DNA of 40,619 bases from Clostridia bacterium (GTDB lineage Bacteria; Bacillota; Clostridia; RGIG6154): the NCBI GenBank assembly GCA_017626145.1, contig JAGAJK010000016.1, forward strand, positions 1-40,619, in the 5' to 3' direction. The notes under the pieces are model-generated. The model saw only the letters and a program-made list of their open reading frames with translations. It did no database searches and had not been told where the DNA came from. Both the position numbers and the translations under genes were made by a program. Below, piece by piece: positions 31,375 to 40,328 of the stretch. Each line of letters begins with the position of its first letter. Positions within the stretch are counted from its first letter, which is position 1.

Positions 31375-34047
31375 TTAGTATACACTAAGCTGTGCTTCTA
31401 AATATCTTAAGAGTCCGTCATCAGCTTCGTCTGTAAATAAAGCTTCAAATCTGCTTACAACTGAAATGGAGCCGCTCTGAACAAGATGCATTTCAAAAAG
31501 ATTAACCAAATCAGAAAGTGCAATATAGTTTGTGTAGTTCTTATTCACGAGAGGTTTTTCGAGAGTATAATCCACACCGTTCAATTGAACCGTATTAAGC
31601 TCTCCACCGCTTGTGAAAGCAAGTGTTTTATTTTCTGTAGCAACAGTTACTTCATTGGTTTCTTCACTAAAGTCAACAGTTGCACCAATTGCCTCAGCAC
31701 CACTTCGAAGCGGAACATAAACTGCTCCATTTTCAACAATTGCAGGATTTTTTTCTTCCTTTACTATTTCTCCGTTCTTCATTACATACGGACTTTCCAG
31801 GCAATAAACATAAGCCTTTTTTACTCTTGCAAATGCTCTGTCGGTATACTGTCCCATTCTTGTGAAAGGAACAGGGATAAAATCAGGGATATTCTTGTAA
31901 ACAAGTGAATCCTGCTTTAAAAGATAGTTTTCACCTTCAAGGTCATAAAAACCGGGATCATTATCTGTTACAATATTTCCTTCAACTGTTGCAGTTTCTG
32001 CAATCTGCGGACTTGTTGCCGCTTCAGGTGTTTTATACATTACATTGTTTGTTGCAACAATGTAATTGTTCATATCCGGCTCGCCCTTATCATTAATGAC
32101 ATTTGCCATTTCAGGGTATTTTGAAAGCCAGAGCTCATTTTTAACATAAGGTGCGTCTGTTACGCCCTGAACATAAACAGTGAAGTTATCAGGATTACCA
32201 TAATTAAACGAACGGGTAAGACGAAGCGATTCGCCACAGTTTATAAATATATTGTTGCTGAACACATTGTGGCTTCCTGCAGCCATACAACCTGCACCTG
32301 TGATATCTGCAAAAATATTACCTACAACATCTGCCGAGCTCCACCAGTCATCAAAGAATATACCATGCACACCTTGCTCGCCTCGATCCGAACCACCGAT
32401 ATCATGGAAATAGTTAAAACGAACCACATTACCTTTATGGGTAAGATTTCGTCCTGTGTACAGAGCACCCATATCATCGGTATTTGTGCATGCATTTGCA
32501 AATTCATTAAATTCGTAAAGATGCTCCTGACCGGTCATTCTTGCAAGAAGATGCTCGGCTTCCGCCATATAATTATGTCTTGCAACATTACCTACTCCGT
32601 ATAATAAAACAGCATCCATATATGTTTTGGTAAGTCTGTCACAACGTTCAAACTTTGAATTTTCAACAAGATTATCTGCATGCGTAAGTGTTGCCGCATC
32701 TCCACCGTCAAGTGACACGCCACCCTCAACATCGTGGAACCAGCAGTCTAAAATCTTATTATTTTTGCCGTTCATCGAAGACATATAGCCTGTATATGTA
32801 ATCTCACAATTTTCAAGAGTATTGTTACTTGACGCACTGTTAAAGGAAAACGCTTTATATCTCATATACTTTAGTCCGATACCTTTAACGGTTATATAAC
32901 TTGTACCTTTAAAAGCGAGCATTGTGCTGTTAAGCTCGGTATATATAATTTCCTGAGGTGTTTCTTCTGTAGGATAAAGATAAAGAATGCCTGTTTTTCT
33001 GTCAAGGAAATATTCACCCGGCATATCAATTTCTTCTATAAGATTGTAGATATGGAAAAGCTGTCCTGCTGTTGCCTGGTGGTTTGTTGGGTATTTTGCG
33101 GTAATTTCATTTAAACCTGCATTAATACTGCCAAGCTGTGTTGATGCCTGCGCCCATGAATACGCCCATGTGCCCGTAAGAATTGCATCATCAGCCTTTG
33201 TCCAGTTTTTAACTCTGTCGTCTTTTACTGCAATAGTAAAAGGAGTGAACGGCTCTTTATTTGTTCCCGGTTCGATAACGTCATCAATTGTCATAAATCC
33301 ATCATTGGGATATCTTGCAACTGTCATTGCATTGCCGTTAATAATCAATTCGGGTGCTATTCCCTGTGGCTCATAAATTCCATGTTCCTTAAGGTATGGT
33401 CCGATTGTATCTGCCCAGTATGAATAAGGTCCCGGCCATTTCGGCATAGGGAAATCGGTAAAGCCTAATTTTTTCAAATCAATAGATACAATGTGTTCTC
33501 TTGCACTTTTATCAACAATTCTGTCAAGCACATTATTATCTGTAACCTTTTCAAAAGCACTCCAAGGAAGCTCCTTACCGCCTAAAAATTCAACCTTTTC
33601 ATCAGGATAGTTTCTGTAAATCACAGGTGCATCTTCCGTTCCTGAATCTTCTTCGGTAAATTCAACACCTTCGTTCAATGTATATTTACCTCCACGAAGG
33701 TAAACAACTGCACCGCCACTGCCAAGTGAACCGTCTTTTTTCATTAAGCGTATAACATCTCTTGCCTTTGTAATTGTTGCAAAAGGTGCATCAATTGATC
33801 CTATGTTTGAATCATTTCCATCGGTTGCCACATACAAAATTGTTCTGTCGTTGTTTTCCTCCTCGAAAGAGCCAATAATTCTCGGTATTTCCTTCTGCTC
33901 TTCCACAACAACCTCTTCTGTTACTGTTTGATTTTTTTCTTCGGAAATTACTGTTTCAACTGCTTCTTCTGCATAAGCTCCAATGCAGGAAAAAAGCATT
34001 ATAACAGTTAAAATTCCCGATATTAGTTGTCGTAATATTTTTTTCAT
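31375..34047 (-). CDS. Secreted right-handed beta-helix glycan-degrading protein with C-terminal Cu-amine-oxidase-N-like domain, 890 aa
   Basis: A signal peptide ends near residue 26 (CIGAYA). Residues about 68-745 form a parallel beta-helix with the GH141/GH120-like opening LYVATDGNDSNIGSIDAPFATI and VVYLRGGKYTLNEGVEFTEEDSG. ARYPNDGF and LTGTWAYSWAQ follow, then DDMGALYTGR, whose Asp pair is a plausible catalytic site by analogy. Residues about 752-885 match the Cu_amine_oxidN1 fold (VYVPLRSGAEAIGATVDF), common in clostridial surface proteins as a wall- or ligand-binding module and not an oxidase. It shares architecture and motifs with the C-terminus of the 2516-aa protein, so the two are paralogues. 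The substrate is not assigned. Confidence 0.85.
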   Translation of the reverse strand: MKKILRQLISGILTVIMLFSCIGAYAEEAVETVISEEKNQTVTEEVVVEEQKEIPRIIGSFEEENNDRTILYVATDGNDSNIGSIDAPFATITKARDVIRLMKKDGSLGSGGAVVYLRGGKYTLNEGVEFTEEDSGTEDAPVIYRNYPDEKVEFLGGKELPWSAFEKVTDNNVLDRIVDKSAREHIVSIDLKKLGFTDFPMPKWPGPYSYWADTIGPYLKEHGIYEPQGIAPELIINGNAMTVARYPNDGFMTIDDVIEPGTNKEPFTPFTIAVKDDRVKNWTKADDAILTGTWAYSWAQASTQLGSINAGLNEITAKYPTNHQATAGQLFHIYNLIEEIDMPGEYFLDRKTGILYLYPTEETPQEIIYTELNSTMLAFKGTSYITVKGIGLKYMRYKAFSFNSASSNNTLENCEITYTGYMSSMNGKNNKILDCWFHDVEGGVSLDGGDAATLTHADNLVENSKFERCDRLTKTYMDAVLLYGVGNVARHNYMAEAEHLLARMTGQEHLYEFNEFANACTNTDDMGALYTGRNLTHKGNVVRFNYFHDIGGSDRGEQGVHGIFFDDWWSSADVVGNIFADITGAGCMAAGSHNVFSNNIFINCGESLRLTRSFNYGNPDNFTVYVQGVTDAPYVKNELWLSKYPEMANVINDKGEPDMNNYIVATNNVMYKTPEAATSPQIAETATVEGNIVTDNDPGFYDLEGENYLLKQDSLVYKNIPDFIPVPFTRMGQYTDRAFARVKKAYVYCLESPYVMKNGEIVKEEKNPAIVENGAVYVPLRSGAEAIGATVDFSEETNEVTVATENKTLAFTSGGELNTVQLNGVDYTLEKPLVNKNYTNYIALSDLVNLFEMHLVQSGSISVVSRFEALFTDEADDGLLRYLEAQLSVY

Positions 34048-34090
34048 ATGCTCTCTCCTTTTTTCATTATTTTATATTAGTTAAAGTCTA

Positions 34091-34124
34091 TTTGTTCATA
34101 TACGAACAAAAGGGTACCCTTTTG
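34091..34124 (-). terminator. Nested palindromes between the cytoplasmic and secreted genes
   Basis: A perfect 18-bp palindrome CAAAAGGGTACCCTTTTG (34107-34124) overlaps TTTGTTC/GAACAAA (34091-34110). It lies 15 bp past the stop of the TIM-barrel gene. It could be a partial terminator or processing site that sets different mRNA levels for the two halves of the operon, or a regulator site. Confidence 0.45.
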
Positions 34125-34139
34125 GGGAAAGCCTACTGT

Positions 34140-36041
34140 TTATTCAAATTCAACCTCTGCTATAGAAACGCCCATAAGGGGAACTAAAATTTTGAAAGTA
34201 TCATCTGTTATACTTGCTTTATAACCCATAACCTTTGTTATATCGGTAACAGTCTTAATTTTTCTTCCTGTATGAATTCTTGGGCGTGTATAGTAATATT
34301 CGTCATTCGTTATTATAAAACGAGAGGTTTTTTCACCCGTTACAATTTCCTGAACACGACATTCTTCTTTAGCGTCGGAAATATAACATAAACCGTCGTT
34401 TATTGTATTTACGCAGTTAATTAAAGTCTCTTCTGTTGCATCTGTGTAATACAATGGATAAGGGAACCCAACACCTTTTGGATTTTGCTCCGATGAATAA
34501 TCATTTTCATCTTTTTGGGCAGATAAATAAATAACTCTGCCGTTTTTATAATTTTTTATCTTGCTGAGTTCATCTTCAGGTAAAAGATTTGGATTTGTAA
34601 CAAGTATATCTCCGCTTACATACTCAAGCTTATCAATATGGGCGGTTTTAAACACCATTGCACCTCTTCTTAAAATAAGAGATAAAAGTCTGTGAGTAGA
34701 GGGTGTTCTGTGAGAAATAAGTTCTTCCACTTCTCTTTGGCTTCTTGCATCCGACCAAATAACAGTTGCACCCGGAACACTTTTAACATCTTTTACATAC
34801 GCATTATCAGCACAAAGTCGTAAATATCTCCAGTTATCGGTGCTTAGTCCGTCACCAAGACAGAATGTATTACCTGAAATTACAGGTTCTAACCCATTCT
34901 TTCCCCATGTAAAGGTTGAAAAAATTGCCGCACTGTGCTTTGGAAGAGATGTAGGCAGATGATGTATAACATCGTACTGTTCTGCTGTATCTCTTACAGG
35001 GTATAGCGGAACAAGCTTTGCATTTTCCATACAAACGCCCGTAAGCATTAATGATGCACGAAATGCATGGTGAAGAGTCTTTCTTTCTTCATAGCTTTGT
35101 TCATAACCCGAGTTTGCCTGTGTATCTATTATACAAAGTGTTGGTGCGCCGTTTTCGGCAACACATAAATGTATAGGTAATTCTGAAAGCATTTTATAAT
35201 CAACACCGAAACGATATTTTGCTTCCATTGGGTCTTTTGTCCAGGAACTGTTTACAACAACCTTAAAACCTGCATTATGTATTCCGCATATAACCTTTTC
35301 CAAATACTGCCCCCAACGCTTGGTACAGAATTCAACCCACTCAAGTCTTTTATGTTCAGCAATATATATATCACGGTCTTCGCCATCAGGAATAGTTATA
35401 CCTGCCTGCTCGAGCATATCGTCCGACATATCTGCCCACTGAATTGGAAGACGAGGACGACACAAACCATCAGCCAGATGTATTCCGTCAAAACCGTAGT
35501 CACTTAAAAATTTAACCGATGCCTTCAAAAAGAAGTCTTCGTAAAACGTTCCGTCAGCCATACGCTTTGTCATAAAAACGCCTCGCTGCGGACGAGCCTT
35601 TCCTTCATACCACATAGTTGCATAAATTTCGGTATGGTCAAATTCAACCTTAGGGCTCATATAGTCAAACATACTTACGTAGCTTTCAACACCGTGGTTA
35701 TGTAGTGAATCCACAAGTCTTTTTAAATCAAGATTGGTCCATTTCTGCCTTTGCCGTTCATCGTTATACGGGTGACCTACATAAGAGCAAAAATAATCGT
35801 CAAGCTCATATTCACTTTCTAAATCTTTATGAGTATTTATAATATCAATACTGGTAACAAGCAAGAATACGCCCTTTGGAATAAAGCCTGTTTTATCTAA
35901 AAATTCCTTTACTCCGCAGTCGGGCTTTTCATTGTCAAAGCCTATTAATTCAATCCATATGTAATTTTCAAAGCCTTGGGGCATATTGTTCCAAAAAGCC
36001 CCCTCTTTACCATACATTCCGCCAAGATTGTTTATATTCAT
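34140..36041 (-). CDS. Putative TIM-barrel glycoside-hydrolase-like protein, cytoplasmic, 633 aa
   Basis: I cannot place this in a named family. The order of predicted strands and motifs fits a (beta/alpha)8 barrel in the first 400 residues: GVESYVSMFDYMSP, LSDYGFDGIHLADG, NAGFKVVVNSSWTKDP, LPIHLCVAENG. A C-terminal beta domain follows (about 520-633). Acidic residues at strand ends (FDY, DG, EN) are candidate catalytic residues. There is no signal peptide. The ATG at 36041 has GAGG 8 nt upstream; ATGs at 36047 and 36065 are less well placed, and the latter would overlap the GH3 stop. It lies 16 bp after GH3, suggesting the two act on the same imported oligosaccharide. Confidence 0.65.
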   Translation of the reverse strand: MNINNLGGMYGKEGAFWNNMPQGFENYIWIELIGFDNEKPDCGVKEFLDKTGFIPKGVFLLVTSIDIINTHKDLESEYELDDYFCSYVGHPYNDERQRQKWTNLDLKRLVDSLHNHGVESYVSMFDYMSPKVEFDHTEIYATMWYEGKARPQRGVFMTKRMADGTFYEDFFLKASVKFLSDYGFDGIHLADGLCRPRLPIQWADMSDDMLEQAGITIPDGEDRDIYIAEHKRLEWVEFCTKRWGQYLEKVICGIHNAGFKVVVNSSWTKDPMEAKYRFGVDYKMLSELPIHLCVAENGAPTLCIIDTQANSGYEQSYEERKTLHHAFRASLMLTGVCMENAKLVPLYPVRDTAEQYDVIHHLPTSLPKHSAAIFSTFTWGKNGLEPVISGNTFCLGDGLSTDNWRYLRLCADNAYVKDVKSVPGATVIWSDARSQREVEELISHRTPSTHRLLSLILRRGAMVFKTAHIDKLEYVSGDILVTNPNLLPEDELSKIKNYKNGRVIYLSAQKDENDYSSEQNPKGVGFPYPLYYTDATEETLINCVNTINDGLCYISDAKEECRVQEIVTGEKTSRFIITNDEYYYTRPRIHTGRKIKTVTDITKVMGYKASITDDTFKILVPLMGVSIAEVEFE

Positions 36042-36057
36042 ATGCATTACCTCGTAA

Positions 36058-37695
36058 TTAATCAAAAATCATTTTGGGCATTTTCATATTAACAGGTGTT
36101 TTTCCCGTGAATGGGATTTCACCAAAAATTCCTTCAACAAACGCTTCCATAAGGAATGGTGATCTTCCGTAAAGATTAACAAATGCATCCGCTCCGCTCA
36201 TAATGCCATCCGCAAGATACGGAATACCCAAAGAAACACCGATTGATTTTTCAGCACCGTACTTAAAAGCATACCAGAATGTATCACACTCTTCACCAAC
36301 TAAGGTATTAGCACCTTTTGGCATATGCATTGCAACAAATGCAGCATATATAATTAAATCATTCTTATCAGAAATTTCTTTTATTTCTGCCTCGCTTGAC
36401 AACCTTCTTTGCACAGTAGTTTCTACACCTCTGTCCTCAAGAAATTTTTTCATATCAAGAATTTCACTTTTGGCAAACCAACCATTGTGAGTTGATACAA
36501 TAATTGCTGCTTTTTTAATCTTACTTTTATCAAGAGGTAAAATATTTCGTCTGTCGCGTATTAAATCAACAGCTTTTCTTGCCGCCATTCTTGCAACTGA
36601 CTCTGTTTTTGCCTTTACCTCATCGGCTTTGTATTTTACGTTTACATATCCCTCTTCGAACATGCCAAGTTTTTCTTTTAAGTCTAAAACTCTTTGACAG
36701 GCATCATCAATTCTTGATTCGTCAATTTTACCATCGTGAACAGCTTTTTCAATTATATCCCCTGCATCGGGTTTAACATTCAAAAGAACATCATTTCCTG
36801 CATTTACACATTCTATAATCATATCTTCATAAGGAAATACTGCCGCAATACCGCCCATTGCAAGGTCATCGGAAATAACAACGCCTGAAAAACCCATTTC
36901 ATTTTTTAAAAGGTCGGTTATAACTTTTTTTGAAGCGGTTGACGGTCTTAATTTTCCGTTTACAGTTGAATTATCTATTGCAGGAAAAGAGGAGTGACCT
37001 ATCATAATGGAATATACCCCACCGTCAATTACGTTCTGGAAAATTTGTCCTTGCTTTTCAAACCACTCTTCTTTTGAAAGTGACATTGAGCTAAGTGAAA
37101 AATGAGAGTCTCTAAAATCTGATGGGTCATTGCCCGGAAAATGCTTTGCTGTTGCAGCAACACCTTCACTTTGCATACCTTTAATCATTGCATTTGCAAG
37201 TCTTGAATGTTTTTCAACATCGGTGTCTGTAAAAGTTCTCAGGCAGCAACCACTGAAACGATTTGATATATCCACAACAGGGGACCATCTCCAGTTAATA
37301 CCTGTACATCGAAGTTCACGGGCAATTGCGGCACCCATTTCAAAAACAATTTTTTCATCATCTGTAGCACCCAAAGCAAGAGGACCGGGAACCTGTGTCA
37401 TATCTGTATTAGACTGACCAGCTCCTTTATATTCACTGTCGCCGCCAACCAAAGGAGGAATTTTCAAAAACGAAGCTTCACGATTTATAATGTCTGCAAA
37501 CTCGTAGCTTTTCATAACCACAGAGTATTGACCGTAAATAGAGCCGAATTGTTCTTTTTCAGCCATTTCTTTTATTGCATCATCAGACCATCTTACAGCA
37601 GTTCCGTCAATTTCAAATCTTTCAAACTGAGAAAGCATAAGCATCTGTCCGATTTTCTCGCGAAGTGTCATTTCTTTAATCAGCGGTTTTTTCAT
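36058..37695 (-). CDS. GH3 glycosidase, NagZ/beta-N-acetylhexosaminidase-like
   Basis: The 545-aa protein has the GH3 barrel with KHFPGNDPSDFRDSHFS (residues 184-200). This is the NagZ-type loop in which the His of DSH serves as part of the acid/base pair. GVVISDDLAM (271-280) contains the nucleophile Asp. A second alpha/beta domain follows (about 380-520). The protein lacks a signal peptide and acts in the cytoplasm, releasing terminal beta-linked sugars from imported fragments. The NagZ-type loop favours N-acetylhexosamine or uronic-type substrates over plain glucose, but the specificity is open. GGGAGGAG precedes the ATG, and it lies 32 bp downstream of the ASRT-like gene. Confidence 0.9.
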   Translation of the reverse strand: MKKPLIKEMTLREKIGQMLMLSQFERFEIDGTAVRWSDDAIKEMAEKEQFGSIYGQYSVVMKSYEFADIINREASFLKIPPLVGGDSEYKGAGQSNTDMTQVPGPLALGATDDEKIVFEMGAAIARELRCTGINWRWSPVVDISNRFSGCCLRTFTDTDVEKHSRLANAMIKGMQSEGVAATAKHFPGNDPSDFRDSHFSLSSMSLSKEEWFEKQGQIFQNVIDGGVYSIMIGHSSFPAIDNSTVNGKLRPSTASKKVITDLLKNEMGFSGVVISDDLAMGGIAAVFPYEDMIIECVNAGNDVLLNVKPDAGDIIEKAVHDGKIDESRIDDACQRVLDLKEKLGMFEEGYVNVKYKADEVKAKTESVARMAARKAVDLIRDRRNILPLDKSKIKKAAIIVSTHNGWFAKSEILDMKKFLEDRGVETTVQRRLSSEAEIKEISDKNDLIIYAAFVAMHMPKGANTLVGEECDTFWYAFKYGAEKSIGVSLGIPYLADGIMSGADAFVNLYGRSPFLMEAFVEGIFGEIPFTGKTPVNMKMPKMIFD

Positions 37696-37727
37696 AATAA
37701 ACTCCTCCCACTTGTGTCATTTAATAA

Positions 37728-38096
37728 TTAAAATGTGCAGCCTTCTACACTATAGTAAGCCATATTTGTCTGTCTTACGTCAAGTCTTCCGAAGCAGGCA
37801 CATACGGGAATGTCGCTTTTTACCCATACTGTGTACTGAACTGATTCGCCGAGCATAAGTTTTTGTTCACCCAAAGGCTTATCAAGTCTTATGCAGGTTG
37901 TTCTCATACCGTCGAGGGTTACAAAGATTCCTTTTTCAGGGTCTTTATCTTCAAAAACAAATACCAACTCAATAGTTGCCTTTTCATCGTTTAAATTTGT
38001 TATCATCAATGCTTCGTGTCCCTCAAATTCAGGATTATCTCCTTTTGGTGGAAGATATCCATCACAAAACACCCAGTTTTTCTTTCCCTTTTCCAT
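37728..38096 (-). CDS. ASRT-family (sensory rhodopsin transducer-like, PF07100) small protein
   Basis: The 122-aa protein has the family pattern: N-terminal NWVFCDGYLPPKG, then GHEALMITNLNDEKATIELVFVFEDKDP, and the end SDIPVCACFGRLDVRQTNMAYYS. It is an all-beta, single-domain cytoplasmic protein. The founding member binds a microbial rhodopsin, but most bacterial homologues have no rhodopsin neighbour and lie in carbohydrate loci, where a sugar-binding role is supposed. No rhodopsin gene is seen here. It lies 12 bp after the M24 gene and 32 bp before GH3. A small-molecule or sugar sensor or carrier in the pathway is my inference. Confidence 0.8.
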   Translation of the reverse strand: MEKGKKNWVFCDGYLPPKGDNPEFEGHEALMITNLNDEKATIELVFVFEDKDPEKGIFVTLDGMRTTCIRLDKPLGEQKLMLGESVQYTVWVKSDIPVCACFGRLDVRQTNMAYYSVEGCTF

Positions 38097-38108
38097 TGAA
38101 ATCTCTCC

Positions 38109-39305
38109 TTATTTAAACAACTTCGGAATTGCGTTATCGTTATAAGTTGTCATACGTTTTGCACCATTTGATGTAATTAAATAACAATCTTCAACACGGA
38201 ATGAACCCCATTCCATACCTTTAAAGTAAGCATCGATACAAATTGCCATATTTTCTTCAATTACACGCTTATTATCTACTGTAAAGGTTGGTGCTTCACA
38301 TTCAAGCATACCTGTACTGTGCAAGCTTCCATATGGACAATAATCAATGTAGCCGTATTTTGTTAAATAATCTGTGTATGCATTAAGCACAACATCGCAA
38401 GGTGTACCAGGCTCCATTTTTGCTGATGCATAGTTAAGCGCTTCGTACGCACACATAACAGCATCTTTAATCTTCTGGGGTACTTCACCAAGAACAAGTG
38501 GTGAACAGATAATACCGTTATAACCTTCGTAGCATACGCCTGCACCGATGTTTATAATTTCGCTTTCGTTAATTGTTCTTAAAGTGTTTCTGCTCATACT
38601 GATGTGTGAGTTAGATGGGCCTGTTGCAACCATTGGCGCAAAGGACTGAACATAGCTTTCAGCACCTAATTTCATCATTTCTGCTTCGAACATACCTTCT
38701 ATGTAGCGTTCTGTCATACCAACTTCAATTTTAGGCATAACTGCTTCAAACATATCCGAAACCATATTCCAGTTAGTTTTAAGAATTTCGATTTCTGCAG
38801 GACTTTTTCTTATTCTCTGCTCGTAGTGAACATCGTCAAAGTCAACTATTTCCGCATCATTAAATACGCGTCTTAACTTATCCATAATAATTGACGGAAA
38901 AATAAGTCTGCCGATAAAACCGATTCTTTTAGCATTTGGGTTTTCAGCCTTTATCTGTTTGAAAAGTTCAGCAAAGTCAAGCTGTCCTTCTGTGTTGTAT
39001 TCAAAACCGCTTACTTCACCGATTTCAGGCAAGATTGCAATACGGCTTTCGGGTAATTTGTTCTGTGTTAAGCAATAGTCGTAGGATGCCTGACCGCTGC
39101 AAACTGTAACCTCACCGCTGGATGGAATAATAATTGCAGAGCTTTCGTTTACGGGTGCGAAACCGCAATAGTAACGGACAATTGCAATTTCAAGAAGATT
39201 TGAAAAGCCGACAACAATATCAACTCCTCTTTTTGCCATTTCATTACGAAGAGTATTTACTCTTTCTAAGTATTCCTTGCCTTCAATAGTTGGGAATTTA
39301 TTCAT
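38109..39305 (-). CDS. M24 (creatinase/Xaa-Pro peptidase fold) protein lacking canonical metal ligands
   Basis: The 398-aa protein has the N-terminal creatinase domain (1-165) and a C-terminal pita-bread domain. The metal-binding Asp pair of aminopeptidases is missing: the first is INIGAG (251-256, Asn for Asp) and the second is NGIICSPL where SDxTR is expected. His329 (SLHSTG) and Glu372 (FRVEDCYLIT) remain, and Asp358 replaces the usual Glu. Creatinase uses this fold without metal, with a catalytic His, so this is more likely a C-N hydrolase or a binding protein than a dipeptidase. It is co-transcribed with a phosphotriesterase-family gene 15 bp upstream. The substrate is not known. Confidence 0.85.
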   Translation of the reverse strand: MNKFPTIEGKEYLERVNTLRNEMAKRGVDIVVGFSNLLEIAIVRYYCGFAPVNESSAIIIPSSGEVTVCSGQASYDYCLTQNKLPESRIAILPEIGEVSGFEYNTEGQLDFAELFKQIKAENPNAKRIGFIGRLIFPSIIMDKLRRVFNDAEIVDFDDVHYEQRIRKSPAEIEILKTNWNMVSDMFEAVMPKIEVGMTERYIEGMFEAEMMKLGAESYVQSFAPMVATGPSNSHISMSRNTLRTINESEIINIGAGVCYEGYNGIICSPLVLGEVPQKIKDAVMCAYEALNYASAKMEPGTPCDVVLNAYTDYLTKYGYIDYCPYGSLHSTGMLECEAPTFTVDNKRVIEENMAICIDAYFKGMEWGSFRVEDCYLITSNGAKRMTTYNDNAIPKLFK

Positions 39306-39320
39306 GATAATTATCTCCTT

Positions 39321-40328
39321 TTATTTCATAAAGTTTTTAACATTTTCTGTAATAAGCGACATATAGGTTTTTTCGTCTATGCCGTTTTCTGTTGCCATAT
39401 ATTTTACTGCTCTTAAAATATGAGAGTAACCTGCACCGCCATATTTTTTCCACATGGTTTTAAGGCATATATCGTTACAGACAAGAATTTTTTCGCCGTA
39501 GCCCTCATCAATAAGAGTTTTCAACAGATGAATTCGTTCTAAATCATAAGCAAAACGGTTTGTTTTTGATACATAAAATTCTTTTCCGAAATTATCGAAT
39601 TCAACATATACTCCTTTTTGTAAAAGTGCACGGACATAATCAGGCCTTAAAAGAACATCAATATGGTCAATACATATCTTTTCAGGTTTCATTCCGTTTT
39701 TTGTCAGAATATCAATAATTTCAAAACCGTTTTCGGTATATAAATCGGTATGTACGTGAACTGCTTTTCCTGTTTCAGCTCCTACAATTCCCGCCGCATT
39801 CAAAACCTTTTTTTCATCGTCGGTAATTGTGGCGCTTGTTCCTATTTCACCGATTATTCCTGCTTTTATATCTGTGTCACCAATACCCACTAAAATATCC
39901 TTTCGCATTTCATCGGCTAATTGTGAAACACTTGCTGTTTTAACATAATCAAAATGAGCTTTATGATAGTAATGACCGCAACCTAAAATGATATTTACTC
40001 CCGTCTGCTCCGAAAGTTTTTTCATTGCAAGAGGGTCTCTTCCTATTTCGTCAGGGGTACAGTCAATTATTGTCTGTCCGCCGTGTTTTTTAAAATACAT
40101 CAGTTCTTCTTTTGCATCGTCAAAGTTATCAAGAAGAGCATTGTCAAGTATTGCGTAAGGGTCAACTAAAACCTCAATACGGTTTGCTGCTGTTACTTTA
40201 TCATAGAAAAATTCGGGTGGGTCAATTGGCTCATCTACACAGTTACGCATATCGATAAATATATGCTCGTGAGACGAGGTAACGCCCAAATCCTTTTCAT
40301 CAATTTCACCAAGTACTGTTGTTATCAT
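39321..40328 (-). CDS. Phosphotriesterase-family amidohydrolase
   Basis: The 335-aa protein carries the full binuclear metal site: His20-x-His22 (SSHEHIF), Glu161 in GIIGEIGTSA as bridging ligand (as in the PHP subgroup, rather than carboxylated Lys), His191/His193 in VHVHTD, His222 in ICIDHID and Asp286 in ILVCND. The family includes lactonases and esterases as well as true phosphotriesterases; in a sugar operon a sugar-lactone or phosphoester hydrolase is more likely than organophosphate cleavage (inference). GGGGTG precedes the ATG. It overlaps the regulator gene by 4 bp and is the first enzyme gene in view of the leftward operon. Confidence 0.9.
   Translation of the reverse strand: MITTVLGEIDEKDLGVTSSHEHIFIDMRNCVDEPIDPPEFFYDKVTAANRIEVLVDPYAILDNALLDNFDDAKEELMYFKKHGGQTIIDCTPDEIGRDPLAMKKLSEQTGVNIILGCGHYYHKAHFDYVKTASVSQLADEMRKDILVGIGDTDIKAGIIGEIGTSATITDDEKKVLNAAGIVGAETGKAVHVHTDLYTENGFEIIDILTKNGMKPEKICIDHIDVLLRPDYVRALLQKGVYVEFDNFGKEFYVSKTNRFAYDLERIHLLKTLIDEGYGEKILVCNDICLKTMWKKYGGAGYSHILRAVKYMATENGIDEKTYMSLITENVKNFMK

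Noticed and set aside
31375-34047. A copper amine oxidase
   Set aside because: Only the small N-terminal-type domain of that family is present at the C-terminus; the catalytic oxidase domain is absent.
37728-38096. Phototransduction by a rhodopsin system
   Set aside because: Only the ASRT-like protein is present; no rhodopsin gene is in the window and the neighbours are carbohydrate enzymes.
39321-40328. Organophosphate-degrading enzyme
   Set aside because: The family's metal site is present, but the sugar-operon context and the Glu bridging ligand fit the broader lactonase/PHP-like group better.
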